A stretch of DNA of 41,862 bases from Chlorobiaceae bacterium (GCA_013334485.1 JAAXXL010000019.1:1-41862), one strand, 5' to 3'; numbered from the stretch's first letter, positions 6,912 to 15,721 are shown. Numbers and translations are program-made. The notes: a model not told the origin generated them from the sequence alone.

Positions 6912-8531
6912 ATGCCTGAGTTATCCCTTCCCTGTCGTTTTGAATCCAATGTTCCTCTCGGAAAGAGGGGTTATTATGCCATTGGCGGCACAGCACGTTT
7001 TTTCGCCCGTCCCGAAAGCCTCTCCGCTCTCGGCGATATGCTTTTCTGGAATCGTGAGCACCGTCTTCCTCTTGCTGTAATGGGAGAGGGGAGCAATATT
7101 ATCTTTTCGGATGAGGAGTTTCCCGGTATTGTACTATCGCTTGATGGTATGCAGCGGATTTTCTGGCTCTCTCAGGACGAGCTTTTCTGTGAAGCAGGGG
7201 CTGATAATACCATGATTGCCGAAGAGCTGCTTAAAAGCGGAAAAAGTGGCGGTGAGTGGCTTTACCGTCTTCCGGGTCAGATAGGTTCAACCGTCAGAAT
7301 GAATGCCCGCTGTTTTGGCGGGGAAGTTTCAGCTATCACTTCAGGCATCCAGACACTCTCTCTTGACGGCAGGCTCTCATGGAAGTCACCTGAAGAGGTT
7401 TTTCACGGTTACAAGCACACCTCACTGATGGAGAATCCTGAAATAGTGGTTGCCGTGGTGCTTCACTTTCCCCTTGAAAGTCCGGAAGTTGAGATTCACC
7501 GCCAGATGGAGGTGTATGAGTCGGAGCGAATTAAAAAGCATCATTTCGATTATCCAAGCTGTGGCTCTGCGTTCAAGAATAACTATGAAGCTGGCCGTTC
7601 GAGCGGCCAGATTTTCGAGGAGCTTGGCTTCAAGGGGTCACGTGAAGGCGGTGCAATGGTCAGCGAGCACCATGCCAATTTCATTTTCAACAGGGATGCA
7701 GCAACGGCCATTGATGTGCTCAGGCTTGCCGGTCGCATGAAATCGGCTGCACTGGAGAAGGCGGGCGTCAAGCTTGATCTTGAAGTGCAGTGCATCGGCC
7801 GGTTTGGCCGGACTCTTCTTGATGCATGCGGCGTTCGCTATGAGAGCGACCGGAGCGATCCGGGAAAAGGGTGGGCGGGGCTCCTGAACTCTGTGCAGGA
7901 TGATGAAGCTGATGCTTCTTTTCCGCGAGATCCCCGTATCCTCATACAGGGTCCGCTGGTCGGATATAGCGGAGTTGATCGGGAGGTGCCGCCCGGTGCT
8001 TTCGTTCAGGTGGAGCAACTCCGTTCACAGAAGGAGGCAGCCTCCGATCCCGATGCTCCGTTTCTTCGCTGGACAAACCGTCATACTGCTGATAAAGCCC
8101 TGTTTGCCTGTAAACCGCCCTCAACGTCCGGTGAGAGCACATTCGTTGACGGTTTGTGGCAGTATGGGGTGTCCGAGCTTTTTATTGGTGACGGGGGTTC
8201 CGGTGAGCGCTATCTTGAATTTGAAATGACACCTGAGGGAGAGTGGGTGGCTCTTCGTTTTGATGGACCGAGAAAAAGGAGTGAAGGCTACACCGAACTT
8301 TCGGAGAAACCCTGGAAAAGCTCTCTGAATCTGATAAATGATGAAGAGTGTTTCGGTATGGAGTTTACCTACGCTCTGCTTGAACCCTTTATTTCAGAAG
8401 GAAGGGTTTCGCTGCAGTGCTTTGTCTCAACGGGAAGGGGAGAGTATGCTCTTTTCCCATGGTGGCCGTCACCCTCATTACCGGCCGATTTTCATCAGCC
8501 GGATAAGTTTTTCAGGGTAGTTTTATATTGA
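6912..8531 (+). CDS. murB: MurB-like FAD protein fused to a DOMON-like sugar-binding domain
   Basis: Residues 1 to about 300 are a MurB (UDP-N-acetylenolpyruvoylglucosamine reductase) module: YAIGGTARFF and GEGSNIIF at the FAD-binding N-terminal domain, LPGQIGSTVRMNA in the pyrophosphate region, PSCGSAFKN carrying the catalytic-type Ser (about Ser219), SEHHANFIFN, and the final Glu in LDLEVQCIG (about Glu291). Residues 335-539 form a second domain with LWQYGVSELFIGDGG, YLEFEMTPEGEWVALRFDG and FTYALLEPF, resembling family-9-type/DOMON-like ligand-binding domains known to be fused to some MurB proteins. The usual YRxS motif around the substrate-contact Arg reads YKHT here, an Arg to Lys change. 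MurB reduces enolpyruvyl-UDP-GlcNAc to UDP-MurNAc with NADPH. Whether this is the cell's housekeeping MurB or a paralogue cannot be told from the window. It converges on the floxA-like gene with a 10-bp gap. Confidence 0.8.
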   Translation: MPELSLPCRFESNVPLGKRGYYAIGGTARFFARPESLSALGDMLFWNREHRLPLAVMGEGSNIIFSDEEFPGIVLSLDGMQRIFWLSQDELFCEAGADNTMIAEELLKSGKSGGEWLYRLPGQIGSTVRMNARCFGGEVSAITSGIQTLSLDGRLSWKSPEEVFHGYKHTSLMENPEIVVAVVLHFPLESPEVEIHRQMEVYESERIKKHHFDYPSCGSAFKNNYEAGRSSGQIFEELGFKGSREGGAMVSEHHANFIFNRDAATAIDVLRLAGRMKSAALEKAGVKLDLEVQCIGRFGRTLLDACGVRYESDRSDPGKGWAGLLNSVQDDEADASFPRDPRILIQGPLVGYSGVDREVPPGAFVQVEQLRSQKEAASDPDAPFLRWTNRHTADKALFACKPPSTSGESTFVDGLWQYGVSELFIGDGGSGERYLEFEMTPEGEWVALRFDGPRKRSEGYTELSEKPWKSSLNLINDEECFGMEFTYALLEPFISEGRVSLQCFVSTGRGEYALFPWWPSPSLPADFHQPDKFFRVVLY

Positions 8532-8541
8532 GGGGTGCCCT

Positions 8542-9408
8542 TTACAGGTCGGCAGCAGGCATGCGTGAAACCTCTGCTGCGGTAAAGACAGGCCCCTCCT
8601 TGCAGACATAGATCGATCCTACATTGCAGCGTCCGCATTTGCCGAGCCCGCACTTCATGCGGTTTTCAAGTGTCGTATAGACATTGGACTCCTCAAATCC
8701 CAGTTTCTTGAGCGAGATCAGGGTGAACTTGATCATGATGGGGGGACCGCAAAGTATGGCAACACAGTTCTCCGCAGAGGGAGCGGCCTCTTCAAGAACG
8801 GTTGGGACAAATCCTACCCGGTGCTTCCAGTCAGGAGACTCTCCACCCGGATCAACGGCGAGTACAAGCTCTACATCGTCTCGCTGCATCCACTCTTCAA
8901 GCTCATGTTTATAGACCAGGTCAGCTACGGTGCGGGCACCATAAACAATGGTCACCTTGCCGAACTTCTCCCGCTGGTCGAGGCATGACCAGATAACGCT
9001 TCTGGTTGGAGGAAGGGCAATGCCGCCTGCAATGAAGAGGAGGTTCTTGCCATAGAACTCTTCAAGAGGAAAGCGGTTTCCGTAAGGGCCCCTGAAGGTT
9101 ACAAGGTCACCGATATCGGCACGGGCAAGCGCAGAGGTCACTCTTCCTGACTCTCGGAAGGTGCACTCAATATACTCGTTGCGGGTCTCGGGGCTCGCTA
9201 CGCAGAAGGTGCTCTCACCCTCTCCGTAAACTCCGTAGAGCCCGAACATGCCGGTACGGTAGGTTGCCTTGAAGAGCTCATGGTCAAGAGGGTCCTGAAA
9301 CTCGAGCCTCAAGGTTCTTACGCCGGGCGCTTCGTCATGGCGGTTGACGATTTTCATGATGGCCGGCTTGTAGATGTTCTGTGCCGCGTTGCTGTTGTTT
9401 TCTGTCAC
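8542..9408 (-). CDS. floxA: FloxA-like FAD/NAD(P)-binding subunit with 2Fe-2S site
   Basis: A 288-residue ferredoxin-NADP-reductase-fold subunit. The flavin domain has GPYGNRFP (residues 107-114), the NAD(P) domain begins with FIAGGIALPPTR (126-136) and closes with LCGPPIMI (219-226). A C-terminal 2Fe-2S site of the dihydroorotate-dehydrogenase-B electron-transfer type is made by Cys253, 258, 261 and 269. It equals the gamma subunit of sulfhydrogenases and FloxA of Flox-Hdr complexes, the entry point for NAD(P)H electrons. Its ATG overlaps the floxB stop by four bases (9405-9408), which indicates translational coupling; it is the last gene of the hdrCB-hdrA-flox operon. No hydrogenase subunits are present nearby, so NAD(P)H rather than H2 is the likely donor or acceptor. 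Confidence 0.85.
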   Translation of the reverse strand: MTENNSNAAQNIYKPAIMKIVNRHDEAPGVRTLRLEFQDPLDHELFKATYRTGMFGLYGVYGEGESTFCVASPETRNEYIECTFRESGRVTSALARADIGDLVTFRGPYGNRFPLEEFYGKNLLFIAGGIALPPTRSVIWSCLDQREKFGKVTIVYGARTVADLVYKHELEEWMQRDDVELVLAVDPGGESPDWKHRVGFVPTVLEEAAPSAENCVAILCGPPIMIKFTLISLKKLGFEESNVYTTLENRMKCGLGKCGRCNVGSIYVCKEGPVFTAAEVSRMPAADL

Positions 9409-10418
9409 TGCGATAATTTTGAGATCTCTTGTAAAGTTTCTGTTATTCCCATGTCAACCGGACACTCTCTGGTGCATCTGCCGCATCCGCTGCAACTGTT
9501 TGCACTGAACTTGCCGGGAAAATAGTTGAACTTGTGCATGATGCGCTGGCGCCACCGTGCAGACTGCGTTGATCGGGGGTTATGACCCGATGTGTGCATG
9601 GTAAAGAGTGCAAAAGAGCAACTGTCCCAGTTTTTTCGTCTTATACCCTCAAAGCTGCCACCTTCGTCCTGAATATCAAAACAGTGACAGGTAGGGCAAA
9701 GATAGGTACAGGAGCCGCAGCCGATACAGCGAAGCGAAATCTCCTTCCAGAAGTGACTGTTAAAGTTTTCAGGGTTTTTCAGCCACTCGGCACAGGCATC
9801 AGCATCGAACTTTTCGGGTACCGATACGGTCGCAGCCGCCGGGTCTGAGCCCTCCTGCAAGAGGTCGGCCACTTTTTTGAAGGCTTCGCGTCCCCGATCT
9901 GTAAGCTCCTCAACCTGCCACCCTTTATTGTTCTCAAGGGGGCGCAGCAAGATATCGGAACCTTTCGTGCTGTCAGGGGCAAGCTTCAACGAGGTACACA
10001 TGCAGAACTCGTCAGCTTTTGTGCATGCAATGGTCACAATCACCGACTCATTTCGCCGCTGAAACCAGTACTCATCCTTGTAATCCCATCCAAAAAGCGG
10101 GTCGTCGATGGCCAGTCCGGATGCATCGCAGGCCCTGGCACCAAAGATGATTCTCGGGCCTGAGGGAGGCAGAAATTCAGAGGTGTTGATCTCTGATTTT
10201 GTAATGTTGTAACGCAACATCGGTTCGCTCTGGGGAAAAAAGAGCTCCTTGATTGAACGGTCGGCGAGAACCAGATTGAGATCAAGTTCCGAAGCGGATT
10301 TTACCGCATCGTACATTGAACTGTTGGTTCTCTGCACTGGACCGATCACCGTCATGCCTGCCGAGCGCCATCGTTCGACACAACTGTCCAGTTTATCGGC
10401 GAAAAGGATTTTAGTCAT
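9405..10418 (-). CDS. floxB: FloxB-like subunit with two 4Fe-4S clusters
   Basis: A 337-residue protein of the sulfhydrogenase beta/AsrA-like type (4Fe-4S dicluster, HydB family). The N-terminal 200 residues form the conserved IFGARACDASGL and TKADEFCMCTSL blocks of this family. Two clusters follow: CIGCGSCTYLCPTC (residues 231-244) and CSGCGRCTRECP (309-320). In Flox-Hdr complexes it passes electrons from the FloxA flavin to FloxC, FloxD and the Hdr part. Stop and start overlap with floxA; 13 bp separate it from floxC. Predicted to be cytoplasmic and soluble. Confidence 0.85.
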   Translation of the reverse strand: MTKILFADKLDSCVERWRSAGMTVIGPVQRTNSSMYDAVKSASELDLNLVLADRSIKELFFPQSEPMLRYNITKSEINTSEFLPPSGPRIIFGARACDASGLAIDDPLFGWDYKDEYWFQRRNESVIVTIACTKADEFCMCTSLKLAPDSTKGSDILLRPLENNKGWQVEELTDRGREAFKKVADLLQEGSDPAAATVSVPEKFDADACAEWLKNPENFNSHFWKEISLRCIGCGSCTYLCPTCHCFDIQDEGGSFEGIRRKNWDSCSFALFTMHTSGHNPRSTQSARWRQRIMHKFNYFPGKFSANSCSGCGRCTRECPVDMGITETLQEISKLSQ

Positions 10419-10431
10419 ACGCGTTGGTTAC

Positions 10432-11262
10432 TTAGAGAATGAATGTCTCGGAATCGTCCTTTTTGAAACTTGCAAGCACAGGCTCCTGTGTTTTGCTTGT
10501 TCCGGCAAAATGGTTAAAAGAGTTCAGAACCTCTTCAGCCATCTTCCGGTTGATGAGGCGGAGCGGAATATTGACCGGGCAGGCCCGGTCACAGTTACCG
10601 CATTCAACGCAGCGGCCGGAGAGGTGAAATGCCCGGACGATATTCCATTCGAAATTTCCGAGCGTATGTGATGAGGTATTGACCCATTGCGGCTGGTTGC
10701 TGTCAACAATGCAGCGGCGGCAGTAGCACATGGGGCAGGCCTGACGGCAGGCATAGCACTTGATGCATTTGGAAAACTCCTCCTGCCAGAACAGAAAGCG
10801 CTCTTCAGGGCTCATTTTTTCAATTTTTGCAAGCTGCTCCTCACCGGCAGTTTCAGGGGTTATCTCCTTCAGGGCGGTGATAAGAGCGGTAAACTCTTCT
10901 ACTGAGCTTCCCTCAAGCGCCTTCAGCTCGCCCTTCGGGCTGTCGAATCCGATAATGACGATCTGGGCAGTGTCAAGCTGGGCCTCTGCGGCAAGGACAT
11001 TCAGGGCACGTACACCTTCGGGTCGGAGAAAAACAGCTACACGTTTCTCATCACTCAGGAGTCCTTCCGTAAGCAGATAGCCGGAGAGGTTCGAAATGCA
11101 TGCGCTGTCCAGCACAAGTTTATCGCACTCTTCTGCAGAGGTGATAAAGAGGGGACGACGACGCTCTTTGTTCGAGCCTGCGCCGTAGCCGATAACCATT
11201 TTAACCTCACCGCTCGAAAGAAGCTCTTTTGCCCTGGTTCTGTATAGTTGCTCGATACTCAT
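10432..11262 (-). CDS. floxC: FloxC-like 4Fe-4S dicluster subunit
   Basis: A 276-residue protein. The N-terminal half (residues 1 to about 155) has an alpha/beta fold with LFITSAEECDKLVLDSACIS and VAVFLRPEGVRAL, related to the N-terminal parts of F420-dehydrogenase/FdhB-like iron-sulfur proteins. The C-terminal half carries CIKCYACRQACPMC (residues 166-179), extra Cys at 181 and 184, and CVECGNCDRACP (218-229), two 4Fe-4S sites. It lies between floxB (13 bp) and the mvhD-like gene (14 bp) in the same orientation, as in other Flox clusters. The role is electron transfer inside the complex; no catalytic site is seen. Confidence 0.8.
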   Translation of the reverse strand: MSIEQLYRTRAKELLSSGEVKMVIGYGAGSNKERRRPLFITSAEECDKLVLDSACISNLSGYLLTEGLLSDEKRVAVFLRPEGVRALNVLAAEAQLDTAQIVIIGFDSPKGELKALEGSSVEEFTALITALKEITPETAGEEQLAKIEKMSPEERFLFWQEEFSKCIKCYACRQACPMCYCRRCIVDSNQPQWVNTSSHTLGNFEWNIVRAFHLSGRCVECGNCDRACPVNIPLRLINRKMAEEVLNSFNHFAGTSKTQEPVLASFKKDDSETFIL

Positions 11263-11276
11263 TGCGTGTTGTTTTA

Positions 11277-11726
11277 TTAGAGTGAAGCTGGGGCCTGGGT
11301 CTCTTCGATCAGCTTATGGTACTGATCAAACGGACCAAGTTTACGGATATCTTCTGTAATACTGTTGATGAGATCGGCAAATTTCAAACCTTCAGCCGCA
11401 CTGATCCATGAGTACTTGATTCTCTCCTCGGGAATGCCTGTAAATGCGAGCAGGGCACGAAAAACCATCCAGCGGCGGCGGGCGTGATAGTTGCCATGGG
11501 TAAAGTGACAGTCACCAGGGTGGCAGCCGCTGATCAGAATACCGTCAGCACCTTTCTGAAGCGCCTTGAGGATAAACATCGGGCTGATCCTTCCGGTGCA
11601 GGGGAGTCGGATAATACGCACATTCGGTGCATACTTCAACCTGCTGGTTCCCGCCAGATCAGCTCCGGCATAGGTACAGTAGGTGCAGACAAAGGCAGTA
11701 ATTTTTGGTTCAAATGGTTCACTCAT
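11277..11726 (-). CDS. mvhD: MvhD/FloxD-like 2Fe-2S linker subunit
   Basis: A 149-residue protein of the MvhD family (delta subunit of F420-non-reducing hydrogenase). Cys14 and Cys17 in FVCTYCTYAGADLAG, Cys43 in RLPCTGRISP, Cys68 in SGCHPGDC and Cys73 supply the iron-sulfur ligands; FTHGNYHARRRW is also typical. In methanogens, MvhD is the link that hands electrons to HdrA. Here it sits between hdrA and the flox genes, so it probably joins the NAD(P)H-side module to HdrA. The length is normal for the family (about 140-150 residues). Confidence 0.9.
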   Translation of the reverse strand: MSEPFEPKITAFVCTYCTYAGADLAGTSRLKYAPNVRIIRLPCTGRISPMFILKALQKGADGILISGCHPGDCHFTHGNYHARRRWMVFRALLAFTGIPEERIKYSWISAAEGLKFADLINSITEDIRKLGPFDQYHKLIEETQAPASL

Positions 11727-11780
11727 CAGCTTACTCCTGTAGCAAATTTCTGTTCATTCACGAAAAAAGAGTGCCTCTTT

Positions 11781-13751
11781 TCAGAGACCCATTACTTCAG
11801 CAAAGATCTGTTTTTCGGTAAAGCCTGCCAGATCGATGCTGTTCGAGCGGCAGAAGGTAACGCATGTTCCACAACCCTGGCAGAGGCCGGGATTGACCGA
11901 TGCGACACGCTTGATGAGCTTTCCGGAGCGGTCCATGATATCCTTTTTCTCGATTGCCCCGTACGGACAGGCAAGAACACAGCCCCAGCATCCGGCGCAG
12001 GTGCTTTCGTTATTGACGGCAATAACCGGTTCACGCTCAAGCTTCTCCTTGCTGAAAAGTGCGAGTACCTTGCTCGCCGATGCCGATGCCTGGGCAACAG
12101 AGTCTGGAATGTCTTTTGGAGACTGGCATGCTCCAGCCAGGAAGATGCCAGCGGTTGAGGATTCAACCGGACGAAGCTTGAGGTGAGCTTCATTGAAAAA
12201 TCCGTACTCGTCATAACCGATACCGATGGTTTTTGCGAACTCTTTGGCATCGGGCTGAGCAACCATGGCTGTAGCAAGAACCACCATATCAGCAGCAATC
12301 TCAACCGGTTTGCCAAGCAGGGTATCAACACCCCGGACCATCAGCTTGCCGTTTTCAAGCCATACCTTGCTGACACGGCCGCGCAGATAACCGGCCTCAT
12401 CCTCTTCAATCGCCCGGCGGGTGAACTCGTCATACCCCTTGCCTGCGGCGCGGATATCCATGTAGAAGATTTTACTCTTTCCGCCATGAACCTTGTGGGC
12501 GTAGAGCATGGCATGTTTTGCGGTGTACATGCAGCAGATTTTGGAGCAGTACTTTACCCCCTTTGACGGGTCACGTGATCCGGCACACTGGATGAAAACG
12601 ACTGTTTCCGGCTCTTTTCCGTCCGACGGGCGCTGGACTTTTCCGCCTGTCGGGCCGCTGGCTGAAGCGAGGCGTTCAAACTGGAGGCCGGTAATGACAT
12701 CCTGATATTTTCCGAAACCGTACTCTCCGTACATGGCATTATTCTGAACCTGAAAACCGGTTGCAACTACGATGGCGCCGATTTCGAGATCCTCAAACTC
12801 ATCCTGCATTTCGAAGTCGATGCAGTCAAGCGGGCAGGTTTTAACACAGATTTTGCACTTGCCGTTTTTGAAGTAGGTACAACTGTTCTTGTCAATAACC
12901 GGAATATTCGGTACAGCCTGGGCGAAAGGGGTGTAGATGGCGGTTCGTTTGCCGATTCCGCAGTCAAACTCGCTTGAGATTTTTTTGGAAGGACATTTGG
13001 TTATACACTCACCGCATCCGGTACAGGTACTCTTGTTTACATAGCGTGCTTTAAGGCGAACCTTGACCTGAAAGTTACCGATGTAGCCGTCAACACTCTC
13101 GATTTCGGCATAGGTAAGCAGTCTGATTTTTGGATGCTGTGCCGCCTCAACCATTCTCGGGGTCATGATGCACTGCGAACAGTCGAGTGTCGGGAATGTT
13201 TCCGAAAGCTGGGCCATGTGGCCGCCAAGAGAGGGTTCGCGTTCTACCAGCACTACCTCCTGACCTGCATTGGCGATATCGAGCGCGGCCTGTATGCCGG
13301 CGATACCTCCTCCGATAACCAGTGCCCGGCGTGTTACCGGAACTTCAATCGGCTGAAGGTTGTTGTTGCGCTTTACCTTTTCAACCATTGAGCGAACAAT
13401 GTCGATGGCCTTGTCGGTAGCTTTGTCATTGTCATTGTGTACCCATGAACACTGTTCGCGGATGTTGGCGATTTCACACATGTAGGGATTCAGACCCGCT
13501 TCAGCGCAAGCCTTGCGGAAGGTTGCCTCATGCATTCTCGGTGAACAGGCTGCAACGACAACGCCGGTGAGATTGTTGTCGCGAATGGCTTTTTTAACGC
13601 TCTCCTGACCGGGGTCGGAGCAGAAATACTTGTATTCAATAGATGAGGCTACGCCCGGGTGATCACCCAGAGTTGAAGCCAGCCTTGTACAATCAACCTT
13701 CGCGCCGATATTTTCGCCGCAGTGACAAATGAATACCCCTATTTTCGACAT
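11781..13751 (-). CDS. hdrA: HdrA, flavin-containing heterodisulfide reductase subunit
   Basis: A 656-residue HdrA. Residues 1-140 contain FICHCGENIG and ACSPRMHEATFRKAC; the FAD Rossmann motif is VIGGGIAGIQAAL (145-157) with E170 at the strand end; LDCSQCIMTP (189-198) follows. Iron-sulfur sites are visible at CTGCGECITKCP (243-254), CKICVKTCPLDC (299-310), CAGCWGCVLACP and CQGCGTCVTFC near the C-terminus. HdrA carries the flavin held to bifurcate electrons in HdrABC complexes, sending one electron to ferredoxin and one to HdrB. The neighbours (fused hdrCB before, mvhD after) support a complete HdrABC-MvhD-Flox complex. QmoA/QmoB are related, but no qmoC membrane subunit is present here. Confidence 0.92.
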   Translation of the reverse strand: MSKIGVFICHCGENIGAKVDCTRLASTLGDHPGVASSIEYKYFCSDPGQESVKKAIRDNNLTGVVVAACSPRMHEATFRKACAEAGLNPYMCEIANIREQCSWVHNDNDKATDKAIDIVRSMVEKVKRNNNLQPIEVPVTRRALVIGGGIAGIQAALDIANAGQEVVLVEREPSLGGHMAQLSETFPTLDCSQCIMTPRMVEAAQHPKIRLLTYAEIESVDGYIGNFQVKVRLKARYVNKSTCTGCGECITKCPSKKISSEFDCGIGKRTAIYTPFAQAVPNIPVIDKNSCTYFKNGKCKICVKTCPLDCIDFEMQDEFEDLEIGAIVVATGFQVQNNAMYGEYGFGKYQDVITGLQFERLASASGPTGGKVQRPSDGKEPETVVFIQCAGSRDPSKGVKYCSKICCMYTAKHAMLYAHKVHGGKSKIFYMDIRAAGKGYDEFTRRAIEEDEAGYLRGRVSKVWLENGKLMVRGVDTLLGKPVEIAADMVVLATAMVAQPDAKEFAKTIGIGYDEYGFFNEAHLKLRPVESSTAGIFLAGACQSPKDIPDSVAQASASASKVLALFSKEKLEREPVIAVNNESTCAGCWGCVLACPYGAIEKKDIMDRSGKLIKRVASVNPGLCQGCGTCVTFCRSNSIDLAGFTEKQIFAEVMGL

Positions 13752-13957
13752 GGTTCAATCGTTTAGAATGAAGCCGCATAACGGCACGGCACCTCAATGA
13801 ATCCGGTGAGAGGAAGGCTGCACCGGTGTCATTATTTTCAACAAGGCATGAAAACTCCCCTTAAGCCATAGCTGTTGCAGTGGATCATGGGGATGATCGT
13901 CTCTGTGTGACCGGTGATTCTGTCGTCTGATACATATTGACTTTTTACTCACCTTCT

Positions 13958-14001
13958 GCCGCTATCCCGTTACTGCTTTGAAGCGCGGGGGGATGAGCGG
14001 C
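13958..14001 (-). promoter_or_regulatory. Intercistronic hairpin between hdrCB and hdrA
   Basis: The 270-bp gap between hdrCB (stop at 14022) and hdrA (start at 13751) is the only large gap in the operon. It contains GCCGCT-atccc paired with gggat-gAGCGGC (13958-13963 with 13996-14001, one bulge). There is no U-run after it on the minus strand, so an RNA-processing or stability element is more likely than a terminator. I see no clear promoter in the rest of the gap. Confidence 0.4.
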
Positions 14002-14021
14002 AGCGTTACCGTTTTGTCAGT

Positions 14022-15530
14022 TTAAAATTTTGATACCAGATCAAGAGCCGGTACAAAATGCTTGCCGACTGCGACTTCAGAAGGCTCTGCGCCGCAGGCT
14101 ATGGCTACAAGTTCCGAAATATAGTAAACCGGCATCGGCTTTACATCACCGAATCGCTTGATCATACTCTCCTGACGCATGTCAAGATTAGCCTGACAGA
14201 GAGGGCAAGCGACGACAAATGCTTCAGCTCCATTTGCGGAGGCATTTCTGGCGATCTTGTGCGTGAGATCTTCAACAAGATCCTGCTGGGCAAGGGTGAG
14301 GCCGGCTCCGCAGCACTCGATCTTGAATGCCCAGTCAACCGGTGTGGCACCAAGCGCAGAGACAATGGCCTCCATTTTGTCGGGATTTTCGGGATCGTCA
14401 AAACCCATATCCTCCATGGGGCGAACCAGAAGGCAGCCGTAATAACAGGCAAGGCTGAGGCCCGTAAGAGGTTTTTTGACCCGTTTTTTTATCTCTTCCG
14501 GATCCATTGCCTCAAGAAGCTGTGTGACACCGATAAACTGTGTCGTACAGGTGGGCTCTATGCCGGTTATGGAACGGATCTCCTCGCGAAGTTCCTGGGA
14601 GTCAATAAGGGCCTTGCGTGTGCTTACCTGGCGGTTCTGGCAGGCAGCGCATGGTGCAAGCACTATATCAAGTCCCTGCTCTTCGGCAAGCACCTGGTTG
14701 CGTGCTGGAAGAAGCAGTGAGAGTTTGTGATTGGTTGCATGTGCAGATGTTGCTCCGCAGCAGTTCCAGTCCTCTATCTCCTTCAGGTTCAGTCCGAGCA
14801 GTGAGCACATTTTTTTAACCGAAATACCATACTCCTGAGCAGTGCCGTCAAGTGAGCAGCCGGGATAGTAACCGATAGTCATGCCCGGTTTGATGGAGAG
14901 GGGCGCATTGGCCACAAATTCCTTCTTTTTCGGGCGTCTTTTCGGGGCGGCCAGATGTGACTCCTCTTCCGAAGCAAGGAAAATCTTCTCTATCTGATCC
15001 TTCGCCTTGATGCCCCCTTTTCCGGTGAGTGTATGCATCGGATTGATCTTGCCCTGGGTGATCATCTTGACACCAGGTACGGCATCCTGAAGGAAGGTTC
15101 TTGTGCGGAGTTTGTAGCTGTTGACCAGTGAAAGCTCTTGAAGACGGCCGTGTTTGCGGACGTTTTTCAAAAATGAGACGTGAAAGGCAGTAACAAGTTT
15201 TTTTGACCGATCCTCTGAAACAATGTTCTTTTCAAGAGCGAGCGCTCTGAGTGAGTCCATTGTTGCCGCAATGTCAAGATTCTGCGGACATCGGGATGTA
15301 CAGGTCATGCAGCCGAGACAGTACCAGAGCGCATCGCTTCTCAGCGCATCCTCGATATAGCCTGCCTGCACCAGACGCATGATCCTTGCAGGGGGATTAT
15401 CCATAACTCCTCCAGCCGGACAACCAGCGGTACATTTTCCGCACTGGTAGCAGCAGTTGTAGTCATTCCCGGTGGACTCCTCAAGCTGATGCTTGAAGCC
15501 GTCCGTTTCTGTCATGTTGATTTTTGACAC
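14022..15530 (-). CDS. HdrC-HdrB fusion, heterodisulfide reductase-like
   Basis: A 502-residue fusion. The N-terminal HdrC part has two 4Fe-4S sites, CCYQCGKCTAGCP (residues 26-38) and CLGCMTCTSRCP (71-82). After a linker (about 95-215), the HdrB part has two CCG domains: YYPGC at 221-225, CC at 257-258 and CAAC at 294-297; then CYYGC at 362-366, CC at 406-407 and CPLC at 442-445. The CCG domains bind the noncubane clusters that cleave disulfides. In methanogens the substrate is CoM-S-S-CoB; in sulfur-metabolising bacteria DsrC-type or other thiol disulfides are discussed. The real substrate is unknown here. It is the first gene of the operon, with a strong promoter 54-81 bp upstream. HdrD (fused HdrC/HdrB) of membrane complexes has the same domain order. 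Confidence 0.9.
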   Translation of the reverse strand: MSKINMTETDGFKHQLEESTGNDYNCCYQCGKCTAGCPAGGVMDNPPARIMRLVQAGYIEDALRSDALWYCLGCMTCTSRCPQNLDIAATMDSLRALALEKNIVSEDRSKKLVTAFHVSFLKNVRKHGRLQELSLVNSYKLRTRTFLQDAVPGVKMITQGKINPMHTLTGKGGIKAKDQIEKIFLASEEESHLAAPKRRPKKKEFVANAPLSIKPGMTIGYYPGCSLDGTAQEYGISVKKMCSLLGLNLKEIEDWNCCGATSAHATNHKLSLLLPARNQVLAEEQGLDIVLAPCAACQNRQVSTRKALIDSQELREEIRSITGIEPTCTTQFIGVTQLLEAMDPEEIKKRVKKPLTGLSLACYYGCLLVRPMEDMGFDDPENPDKMEAIVSALGATPVDWAFKIECCGAGLTLAQQDLVEDLTHKIARNASANGAEAFVVACPLCQANLDMRQESMIKRFGDVKPMPVYYISELVAIACGAEPSEVAVGKHFVPALDLVSKF

Positions 15531-15583
15531 GTGGTATATGATTGCTTTTCGTGGAGCGGGGCGCTAAATGGCACAAACATGGT

Positions 15584-15611
15584 ATTTTACATAAAAATAC
15601 AATAATGTCAA
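15584..15611 (-). promoter_or_regulatory. Promoter of the hdrCB-hdrA-flox operon
   Basis: On the minus strand TTGACA (15611-15606) is followed after 16 bp by TAAAAT (15589-15584), a near-consensus pair. Transcription would start near 15577, giving a leader of about 45 nt before the hdrCB ATG at 15530. No other strong promoter is apparent inside the operon. Confidence 0.65.
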
Positions 15612-15721
15612 ATTTTTATGTCGGTTTATTCCATGCAACCATCTTCTTTTTACTTTCTTGAAAAGAACAGCATGCAACGGGTAAAAGAGAAAGATCGAGT
15701 AACAATTGTTAAGGAACAGCT

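Noticed and set aside
8542-11726. Sulfhydrogenase (NiFe hydrogenase) operon
   Set aside because: The beta, gamma and delta-like subunits fit, but no large or small NiFe subunit is present and hdrA/hdrCB follow, so a Flox-Hdr complex is the better reading.
11484-12158. 224-aa frame opposite mvhD and hdrA
   Set aside because: Spans the boundary of two real genes on the other strand and has no motif of its own.
11781-15530. QmoABC complex
   Set aside because: No QmoC with membrane helices and only one HdrA-like protein; HdrC-HdrB fusion plus MvhD argue for Hdr-Flox.
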